Positions 7,113 through 11,068 of a stretch of 11,068 bases of DNA are shown in pieces. Origin of the DNA: Crocosphaera sp038442745 (lineage in GTDB: Bacteria > Cyanobacteriota > Cyanobacteriia > Cyanobacteriales > Microcystaceae); contig NZ_JARVCN010000085.1 of NCBI RefSeq assembly GCF_038442745.1, positions 1 to 11,068 of the forward strand, read 5' to 3'. Positions within the stretch are counted from its first letter, which is position 1. Every line of letters begins with the position of its first letter. The notes beneath the pieces were generated by a model, which was not told where the DNA came from, did not search any database, and saw only the letters and a program-made list of their open reading frames with translations. A program made the translations under genes and the position numbers.

Positions 7113-7424
7113 TTAATTACTTCCACTAAAAGTAACTTCTGGAAACTTGCTTTGTGCTTCCTTCATGGTAATGCTTTTACCTTGGTTACGGAGATCCTGC
7201 CAATAGTTAATCACTTCTGTAGCTTTATTTAATACTTCAATTCTTTCAGCTTCTAATATCCAGTGTTTGGCTTCTAACTCATCTTTTAATTGTTGCCAGG
7301 CATCGTTGCGCGGCCAGAAAAAATAAGCAGTCAAAGGACTGGTTCCTTTCCCTACTACTTGATCTACAGCGATCGCTACATTCGCATCCAACCATAGCAC
7401 TTTTAATATAAATCTAGGGTCCAA
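7113..7424 (-). CDS. ycf65: 30S ribosomal protein PSRP-3 (Ycf65 family)
   Basis: A 103-residue protein matching the plastid-specific ribosomal protein 3 family, which binds the small ribosomal subunit in chloroplasts and cyanobacteria. Its hallmarks are all present in order: Phe-Ile-Leu-Lys-Val-Leu-Trp-Leu-Asp near the N-terminus, Val-Asp-Gln-Val-Val-Gly-Lys-Gly-Thr-Ser-Pro-Leu-Thr, Tyr-Phe-Phe-Trp-Pro-Arg-Asn-Asp-Ala-Trp, and the helical Val-Leu-Asn-Lys-Ala-Thr-Glu-Val-Ile-Asn-Tyr-Trp. Length is normal for the family. The start is a TTG at 7424, chosen because GGAGGAG lies just upstream and the family's first conserved block begins five residues in. It lies 57 bases downstream of pth on the same strand with no terminator visible between, so a two-gene translation-related operon is likely. 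It ends at the shared bidirectional terminator. Confidence 0.93.
   Translation of the reverse strand: MDPRFILKVLWLDANVAIAVDQVVGKGTSPLTAYFFWPRNDAWQQLKDELEAKHWILEAERIEVLNKATEVINYWQDLRNQGKSITMKEAQSKFPEVTFSGSN
7369..7376. repeat. HIP1 octamer GCGATCGC
   Basis: Exact HIP1 palindrome, inside the psrp3 gene, in the codons around Val-Ala-Ile-Ala-Val. Confidence 0.9.
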
Positions 7425-7427
7425 TTG

Positions 7428-7434
7428 CTCCTCC
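7428..7434 (-). promoter_or_regulatory. Strong Shine-Dalgarno of psrp3
   Basis: GGAGGAG on the minus strand; its GGAGG core lies five bases before the TTG at 7424. It is the strongest ribosome binding site in the window and decides the non-ATG start. Confidence 0.75.
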
Positions 7435-7481
7435 AGATAAATGACAATAGTATCTAATCATAGACAACTTATTATTATAAC

Positions 7482-8096
7482 CTATTTGGTTACTGTTTTG
7501 CTATTAAATAGACTCATTGCTTTTTCAACACCCTCTTTTAAACTGGTTTCGATGGCATCAACCACCAGAGGGAAGGTTTTATCCATAATTTTCCATTCGT
7601 CGGGGGAAAAACGCCCTAAAACATGGGAAATAGTGTTATCTATTTGATTTGATTTGCCAATACCGATACGTAAACGAGGAAAATTTTGTCCTCCCAAATG
7701 AGAAATAATGGATTTCATCCCATTATGACCCCCTGCTGATCCTGATAAACGCATTCTCAGGCGACCAATGGCTAAATCCATATCATCATAAATGACCAAA
7801 ACATCTCTAGGCTGCAGTTTATACCAGTCTGTTACTGCCCGTACAGATTGACCAGAACGGTTCATATAAGTAGAAGGTTTAAGGAGATAAATTTTTTGCT
7901 GATTTCGGCTGTTTCCCTCTGCTATTGTTCCTTGAAAACGTCGGTTTTCTTTCCAATAAAATTGCCAATTTTCAGCTAAAATATCAACTATTTCAAAACC
8001 AATATTATGACGGGTTTTATCGTATTTTGGTTCAGGATTTCCTAAGCCGACAATTAATTGAGGAATGATTAATGAGTTAGATTTTGCTGGAGGCAT
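7482..8096 (-). CDS. pth: Peptidyl-tRNA hydrolase
   Basis: A 204-residue bacterial-type Pth, which cleaves the ester bond of peptidyl-tRNA released from stalled ribosomes and recycles the tRNA. Family motifs occur in order: Val-Gly-Leu-Gly-Asn-Pro (16-21), Thr-Arg-His-Asn-Ile-Gly-Phe with catalytic His30, Lys-Pro-Ser-Thr-Tyr-Met-Asn-Arg-Ser-Gly with Asn79, Tyr-Asp-Asp-Met-Asp-Leu with Asp104, and Gly-Ser-Ala-Gly-Gly-His-Asn-Gly with Asn125. These correspond to the E. coli residues His20, Asn68, Asp93 and Asn114 at a constant offset of 10-11. An N-terminal extension of about ten residues precedes the core. The ATG at 8096 is the only sensible start. It leads the probable pth-psrp3 operon and is divergent from the unknown gene at 8191, sharing a 94-base AT-rich promoter gap. 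Confidence 0.97.
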   Translation of the reverse strand: MPPAKSNSLIIPQLIVGLGNPEPKYDKTRHNIGFEIVDILAENWQFYWKENRRFQGTIAEGNSRNQQKIYLLKPSTYMNRSGQSVRAVTDWYKLQPRDVLVIYDDMDLAIGRLRMRLSGSAGGHNGMKSIISHLGGQNFPRLRIGIGKSNQIDNTISHVLGRFSPDEWKIMDKTFPLVVDAIETSLKEGVEKAMSLFNSKTVTK

Positions 8097-8190
8097 TTAG
8101 CTGATTCTTATATATTTCAATTTCTTATTCTATCTTAAAATAGATACAGATTTTAATTGATTGAGCAAAAAATCAAGGGTTTGACGATTT

Positions 8191-8661
8191 ATGTTTACTA
8201 AAGCACAGGTTTTTTATACGTTATCTGTTCCTATAGAAGATATTATTGAATGGGCGATCGCTTTATTGATTTTAGGTTACGATAGTCCTAATCTTCGCAT
8301 TTTAGCAGGACTAACCCCTGTCAATGATCGTTGGGAAGTGACTTATTATGTTAACAAAACCCTTGAAGATTTTAACCTAGCTGAGTTAACAGGAAAAACA
8401 GCAGTTTTTGCTTATACCTCTGTAATTTTAAGAGATTTTTTAGTGGGGAAAGTATCCCAAGAAAAAATGTTAGGAGAAATTTATGAATTGTCTCTATCTT
8501 GGGGTTACCTAGAAGAAATTTATGATTTCTATTTGTTGTGGAATGCCGTATATGATTTAAAATATAATGACATTCAATTTTATTGGCCAAATCTAACAAG
8601 GGATAATGTTGATACTATTATCAGAGAAGAGGCTCAAAAGTGGTTAAAAAAGTATGGTTAA
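8191..8661 (+). CDS. Hypothetical protein, 156 residues
   Basis: I do not recognise this product. It is acidic and rich in Tyr, Leu, Ile and Glu, with no signal peptide. The first 35 residues (Phe-Tyr-Thr-Leu-Ser-Val-Pro-Ile-Glu-Asp onward) look like amphipathic helices rather than a membrane span. The Trp/Tyr-rich middle and C-terminal part (Ser-Trp-Gly-Tyr-Leu-Glu-Glu-Ile-Tyr and Phe-Tyr-Trp-Pro-Asn) and a basic end (Lys-Trp-Leu-Lys-Lys-Tyr-Gly) suggest a compact, mainly helical cytosolic protein. AAGGG lies about 10 bases before the ATG. It carries a HIP1 site in its coding sequence, consistent with long residence in this genome. It is divergent from pth and precedes dedA by 100 bases; nothing in the context gives a role. 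Confidence 0.7.
   Translation: MFTKAQVFYTLSVPIEDIIEWAIALLILGYDSPNLRILAGLTPVNDRWEVTYYVNKTLEDFNLAELTGKTAVFAYTSVILRDFLVGKVSQEKMLGEIYELSLSWGYLEEIYDFYLLWNAVYDLKYNDIQFYWPNLTRDNVDTIIREEAQKWLKKYG
8254..8261. repeat. HIP1 octamer GCGATCGC
   Basis: Exact HIP1 palindrome, inside the 156-residue hypothetical gene, argues against recent import of that gene. Confidence 0.9.
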
Positions 8662-8669
8662 AACAGAGA

Positions 8670-8690
8670 TTTACAATTCTGAATTTACAA
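8670..8690. repeat. Heptamer run TTTACAA-TTCTGAA-TTTACAA
   Basis: Three 7-base units; the outer two are identical. The run starts nine bases after the stop of the 156-residue gene. Third heptamer-phased run in the window, again at a gene end. Confidence 0.45.
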
Positions 8691-8761
8691 CTCATTGACA
8701 CTTCTCGGCAAAATAGGTCAAGATATGAATACAACGTAAACCTTTGTAAAGTTTTCCTTAG

Positions 8762-9391
8762 ATGTCAATAGAACTTCTGTCACTCGATAACATTCAAGAA
8801 ATTGCCCGTCAATACGGGTATTGGGCGGTATTTATTGGCATTGCCTTGGAAAATACTGGAATACCTCTTCCCGGAGAAACCATCACCATTGTAGGTGGTT
8901 TTTTAGCTGGAAGCGGAGAATTAAACTACTGGATCGTTTTAGGAAGTGCGATCGCAGGTGCTGTTATTGGGGACAATTTTGGTTATTGGCTTGGTCGTTG
9001 GGGTGGTTGGCCATTATTAGTTAAAGTGGGGAGCTTTTTCAATATTCCCTCGGAAAAATTAGAAGAAGTTAGGAAAAAATTCGGTAAAAATGCTGCCAAA
9101 GCAGTATTTTTTGGTCGTTTCGTCACCCTTTTAAGAGTGTTTGCCGGTCCCATTGCCGGTATCGTCCAAATGCCATATCATAGGTTTTTATTGTGTAACC
9201 TGGGAGGGGCAACAGTTTGGGCTTCGATTATGGTAACTGTTTCCTTTTTTGTAGGACGATTGGTTCCTTTACCACAATTAATCCATTGGATCGCTCAGTT
9301 TGGTATTGTAGCGTTAATTGGTGTGATTGGATGGCTAGGAATTACGTTGTGGTGGGAATTTGGTAAACCTCGATTAGAAAGGCAAGATTGA
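8762..9391 (+). CDS. DedA family membrane protein (VTT/SNARE-associated domain)
   Basis: A 209-residue inner-membrane protein of the DedA family, whose members act in lipid-carrier flippase activity and membrane homeostasis. The family signature is intact: Glu30 and Pro-Leu-Pro-Gly-Glu (35-39) in the first re-entrant hairpin, Gly-Asp-Asn-Phe-Gly-Tyr-Trp-Leu-Gly-Arg (70-79), and Phe-Phe-Gly-Arg-Phe (116-120). Arg125 then precedes Ala-Gly-Pro-Ile-Ala-Gly (128-133), and Asn146 through Trp153 follow. Arg119 and Arg125 match the paired arginines essential in E. coli family members. Hydrophobic segments lie near 19-33, 41-50, 57-73, 149-166 and 177-198. The ATG at 8762 has only a weak ribosome binding site. 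TTGACA at 8695-8700 could be a -35 box, but no -10 lies at the right distance. Exact substrate not determinable from sequence. Confidence 0.93.
   Translation: MSIELLSLDNIQEIARQYGYWAVFIGIALENTGIPLPGETITIVGGFLAGSGELNYWIVLGSAIAGAVIGDNFGYWLGRWGGWPLLVKVGSFFNIPSEKLEEVRKKFGKNAAKAVFFGRFVTLLRVFAGPIAGIVQMPYHRFLLCNLGGATVWASIMVTVSFFVGRLVPLPQLIHWIAQFGIVALIGVIGWLGITLWWEFGKPRLERQD
8948..8955. repeat. HIP1 octamer GCGATCGC
   Basis: Exact HIP1 palindrome, inside the dedA-family gene. Confidence 0.9.
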
Positions 9392-9471
9392 CAAGCGTTG
9401 GAGGTTTATAATACCATTCAGTCCTTAAGATAATCATTGCAATTGATACAATTTCCCTGGATAAACCACGG

Positions 9472-9477
9472 TACAAT
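9472..9477 (+). promoter_or_regulatory. Candidate -10 element of cysH (TACAAT)
   Basis: TACAAT lies 87 bases before the cysH ATG. A TTGATA at 9443 is too far upstream (23-base spacer) to be a standard -35, so if real this promoter probably needs an activator. Confidence 0.35.
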
Positions 9478-9485
9478 AGAATTAG

Positions 9486-9511
9486 GATTGGTAATTATCA
9501 ATCTTTGATTG
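9486..9511. promoter_or_regulatory. Alternating GATTG/CAATC half-sites in the cysH leader
   Basis: GATTG (9486-9490), CAATC (9499-9503) and GATTG (9507-9511) make two overlapping inverted repeats that share the middle arm. The first is an 18-base near-palindrome centred on TAATTA; the second is a tight hairpin with a 3-base loop. The position just downstream of the candidate -10 suits an operator or a two-state RNA structure. The binding factor is unknown; LysR-type regulators control sulfate assimilation in other bacteria. Confidence 0.4.
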
Positions 9512-9563
9512 TTCCGTTACAGCCCAAAAGCAAGATTATTGAACGTAAGGGAAAGACTACTGT

Positions 9564-10394
9564 ATGCCTCAGTCTAATCTACATCTCATCGACTCCCATG
9601 TAGATAATCATCAGATTTCTGAACATCACTACAACACCCAGACTCCCCAACTTTATCAGCCAAAATTATCCTTAAATGAAGTAAACCAAACCCTAGAGAA
9701 TGCCAACGCTCAAGAGGTTGTTGAATGGGCAAAGGATACCTTTGGAGAAGGATTGATCATGAGTACCAGTTTTGGTATTCAGGCGGCTGTTATGTTGCAC
9801 TTAGTAACACAGGTGATACCAGATATTCCCGTTGTTTGGGTAGACACAGGGTATCTTCCAGCCGAAACATACCGTTTTGCCGATGAATTAAGCGATCGCC
9901 TCAAACTTAATTTAAAAGTTTATCAGTCTCCTTTAACCCCTGCAAGAATGGAAGCTCTGTATGGTAAACTTTGGAACCAACACGATTTAAATTCTCTTAA
10001 TCGTTACGATTTTATCCGTAAAGTAGAACCGATGCAACGAGCATTAAAAGAACTGAAAGCCACTGCTTGGTTAGCTGGATTACGTCGTCAACAAACAGAT
10101 CACAGAAAGTCCTTAGAACGAGTTGAACTACAAGGAAATCAATATAAAGTTTATCCTATTTTGACCTGGAATTCTCGGGACATTTATCATTATTTAACGG
10201 CACACGATTTGCCTTATCATCCCTATTTTGATAAAGGCTATGTTACCGTCGGAGATTGGCACTCTAGTCGCCCAGTAACAGCTGATGATGAAAGCGAAAG
10301 AGATAGTCGTTTTCATGGTGTTAAACAAGAGTGTGGCTTACATTTAGACCTATCTCCTGAAGCCGCCGAAAGTTTAGATTCTAGTACCCTTTAA
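9564..10394 (+). CDS. cysH: Phosphoadenylyl-sulfate (PAPS) reductase
   Basis: A 276-residue cytosolic enzyme reducing PAPS to sulfite with thioredoxin, in assimilatory sulfate reduction. It closely follows the E. coli CysH layout. The PP-loop Ser-Thr-Ser-Phe-Gly-Ile-Gln-Ala-Ala-Val is at 67-76, Val-Asp-Thr-Gly-Tyr with Glu-Thr-Tyr-Arg-Phe at 93-105, and Tyr-Gly-Lys-Leu-Trp at 133-137. Lys-Val-Glu-Pro-Met is at 153-157, Ala-Gly-Leu-Arg-Arg-Gln-Gln at 171-177, Gly-Tyr-Val-Thr-Val-Gly-Asp at 225-231, and Lys-Gln-Glu-Cys-Gly-Leu-His at 254-260. Cys257 is the catalytic cysteine and the only cysteine in the chain. The paired cysteines that bind the 4Fe-4S cluster of APS reductases are therefore absent, which argues for PAPS specificity. 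An extra N-terminal segment of about 35 polar, His/Asn-rich residues precedes the core. The ATG at 9564 is preceded by AAGGG about 12 bases upstream. Its leader holds possible regulatory repeats. Confidence 0.96.
   Translation: MPQSNLHLIDSHVDNHQISEHHYNTQTPQLYQPKLSLNEVNQTLENANAQEVVEWAKDTFGEGLIMSTSFGIQAAVMLHLVTQVIPDIPVVWVDTGYLPAETYRFADELSDRLKLNLKVYQSPLTPARMEALYGKLWNQHDLNSLNRYDFIRKVEPMQRALKELKATAWLAGLRRQQTDHRKSLERVELQGNQYKVYPILTWNSRDIYHYLTAHDLPYHPYFDKGYVTVGDWHSSRPVTADDESERDSRFHGVKQECGLHLDLSPEAAESLDSSTL
9892..9899. repeat. HIP1 octamer GCGATCGC
   Basis: Exact HIP1 palindrome, inside cysH. Confidence 0.9.
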
Positions 10395-10456
10395 TATACC
10401 CGTACAAATGATAATTAGAACATTTTTCATCTACTTAGTTATCATCTTAAGGAGAA

Positions 10457-10579
10457 ATGTCTGAGTATCTCAACTTAACCTGTGACAAGACCCCTCAATG
10501 CTATTGTGGTAGTGTTGAAGGGTTTTGTCGAATTCCTGTTATAACCAAAACCAACGCTGATATCTTGGCTAGATTTTAA
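10457..10579 (+). CDS. Candidate 40-codon small ORF with four cysteines
   Basis: An ATG at 10457 opens a 40-codon frame ending in TAA at 10577. It is preceded by AAGGAG (10449-10454), a strong Shine-Dalgarno match, though the gap of two bases to the ATG is shorter than usual. The peptide begins Met-Ser-Glu-Tyr-Leu-Asn-Leu-Thr-Cys. It has cysteines at 9, 15, 17 and 24 (spacing C-x5-C-x-C-x6-C) and ends Ile-Leu-Ala-Arg-Phe. It has no signal peptide or membrane span. The 20-pair hairpin at 10484-10529 lies inside it, so the sequence may instead be non-coding structure that happens to be open. If translated it could be a small metal-binding or leader peptide; both are guesses. It sits 62 bases after cysH and about 100 bases before the exported-protein gene. 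Confidence 0.35.
   Translation: MSEYLNLTCDKTPQCYCGSVEGFCRIPVITKTNADILARF
10484..10529. terminator. Long stem-loop downstream of cysH
   Basis: Arms 10484-10503 and 10510-10529 pair at 19 of 20 positions (three are G-T wobbles, one is a C/A mismatch) around a 6-base loop, TTGTGG. It is the longest hairpin in the window. No T tract follows on the plus strand, so it is a weak candidate for a classical terminator. It could protect the cysH mRNA 3' end or act as a regulatory fold. Confidence 0.5.
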
Positions 10580-10671
10580 AATGGTGTCATTAATTTACTG
10601 AGTTACTAGAGTTAGTATGCCCAGTTTTTGGGGAACTTTAAAACCGTACTATCTGAGCAAACAGATAAGCT

Positions 10672-10676
10672 AGGAG
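10672..10676 (+). promoter_or_regulatory. Ribosome binding site of the exported-protein gene
   Basis: AGGAG lies five bases before the ATG at 10682 and decides that start over the in-frame TTG at 10628, which has no such signal. Confidence 0.65.
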
Positions 10677-10681
10677 AATTA

Positions 10682-11053
10682 ATGTTTCACACTTACTTTC
10701 AAAATACTTCTTGGAAAACTCTAGTCTTAAGTGCTACTGTTACTTGTTTGTCCACCATTACATTTTCATCAAAGTTATTAGCTCAACAAATAACCGATGA
10801 TCTCTTTGATCTGAGTCAAGGAACGCAAATTATTAATACATCTCCTACTAATGCTAACCCTAGTGTTAATATTGGTAATATGTTTGGTGCTGGTGCAACC
10901 GCATCAAATGGGGACTTTCGAGCTTTTTTTCGGGATCGTTCCGATCCAAATCACTTTATTGAAATTGAAACACCTAACCCAGTAATTCTTGAAAGTTTTA
11001 GTCTTATCCTCTTAAGAGGTTTTTCTAGAAGACAAAAACCTGTACAATACTAG
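10682..11053 (+). CDS. Short exported protein of unknown function
   Basis: From the ATG at 10682 the product is 123 residues. A Sec signal peptide is visible: a short polar N-terminus with Lys12, a hydrophobic core around 13-28, and a probable cleavage site after Leu-Leu-Ala34 before Gln-Gln. The mature part is about 89 residues, Asn/Thr/Gly-rich, with Ile-Gly-Asn-Met-Phe-Gly-Ala-Gly-Ala and Phe-Arg-Asp-Arg-Ser-Asp-Pro-Asn-His-Phe-Ile-Glu-Ile-Glu in the middle, suggesting a beta-rich secreted or cell-surface domain. The last 15 residues switch to a basic stretch (Arg-Gly-Phe-Ser-Arg-Arg-Gln-Lys-Pro) unlike the rest, which may mean a premature end or frameshift of a longer domain. The window ends 15 bases later, so this cannot be settled here. 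Cys22 does not sit in a proper lipobox. I do not recognise the family. Confidence 0.65.
   Translation: MFHTYFQNTSWKTLVLSATVTCLSTITFSSKLLAQQITDDLFDLSQGTQIINTSPTNANPSVNIGNMFGAGATASNGDFRAFFRDRSDPNHFIEIETPNPVILESFSLILLRGFSRRQKPVQY
11008..11019. repeat. Perfect 12-bp palindrome CCTCTTAAGAGG
   Basis: Lies inside the 3' part of the exported-protein gene and is followed directly by TTTTT. With no spacer it is a poor hairpin as written, but opening the central bases would give a short stem plus T run. Confidence 0.4.
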
Positions 11054-11066
11054 ACATACCTGTACA
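11038..11066. repeat. Direct repeat ACCTGTACA, two copies 20 bp apart
   Basis: ACCTGTACA occurs at 11038-11046 and 11058-11066. Each copy contains the palindrome TGTACA. The start-to-start distance of 20 bp is about two helical turns, which would place two bound proteins on the same face of the DNA. It spans the stop of the exported-protein gene and may be an operator for a gene beyond the window. Confidence 0.4.
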
Positions 11067-11068
11067 TA

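Noticed and set aside
8695..8730. Full sigma-70 promoter for dedA (TTGACA with TATGAAT)
   Set aside because: The spacer is 23 bases, well outside the usual 16-18, so only a tentative -35-like element can be noted.
9392..9563. SAM or other riboswitch upstream of cysH
   Set aside because: The 172-base leader shows only short GATTG/CAATC pairings and no multi-helix core matching a riboswitch class I know.
9564..10394. APS reductase (4Fe-4S type) rather than PAPS reductase
   Set aside because: The protein has only one cysteine, Cys257 in the catalytic motif; the cluster-binding cysteine pairs are absent.
10484..10529. End of an IS200/IS605-type element or a MITE
   Set aside because: No transposase, target duplication or matching second end is visible; a hairpin alone does not support a mobile element.
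10628..10681. Upstream TTG start for the exported protein
   Set aside because: It would put 18 charged residues ahead of the signal peptide and lacks a ribosome binding site, whereas ATG 10682 has AGGAG five bases upstream.

Overview
The window looks like chromosomal DNA from an AT-rich, probably unicellular or colonial cyanobacterium. Three things point there: five HIP1 octamers (GCGATCGC), a clock-type SasA histidine kinase with a KaiB-like sensor domain, and the plastid/cyanobacterial ribosomal protein PSRP-3 (Ycf65). Genus cannot be fixed by reading alone. Almost everything is ordinary core or near-core content; I see no phage, transposase, CRISPR array, tRNA or rRNA.

Layout. Positions 1-349 hold a short, poorly supported reading frame that may be the tail of a damaged membrane-protein gene. 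The minus strand from 563 to 5264 then carries a class I SAM-dependent methyltransferase, a five-repeat MscS-related membrane protein, a 233-residue protein I do not recognise, and sasA. The last three run head-to-tail with gaps of about 90-130 bases and may be co-transcribed. A GH57 alpha-glucan branching enzyme is transcribed divergently from sasA, across about 150 bases. It ends in a perfect 16-bp hairpin that also serves, in the opposite direction, the pth-psrp3 gene pair (8096 to 7113, minus strand). Divergent from pth is an unknown 156-residue gene. After it, all on the plus strand, come a DedA-family membrane protein, cysH (PAPS reductase), a candidate 40-codon cysteine-containing small ORF that overlaps a strong hairpin, and a short exported protein of unknown function.

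Functional links. SasA passes the KaiC clock state to RpaA, and that output is known in cyanobacteria to control glycogen metabolism, so a glucan branching enzyme head-to-head with sasA is a suggestive pairing. Pth and PSRP-3 are both translation factors and plausibly form an operon. CysH belongs to sulfate assimilation, and its leader contains alternating GATTG/CAATC half-sites that could be an operator or a switching RNA structure.

Best leads for something undescribed: the 233-residue gene following sasA, the small cysteine-containing ORF/hairpin after cysH, the cysH leader repeats, and the degenerate 7-base phased repeats at three gene ends. None is proven; each is labelled as observation or inference below.
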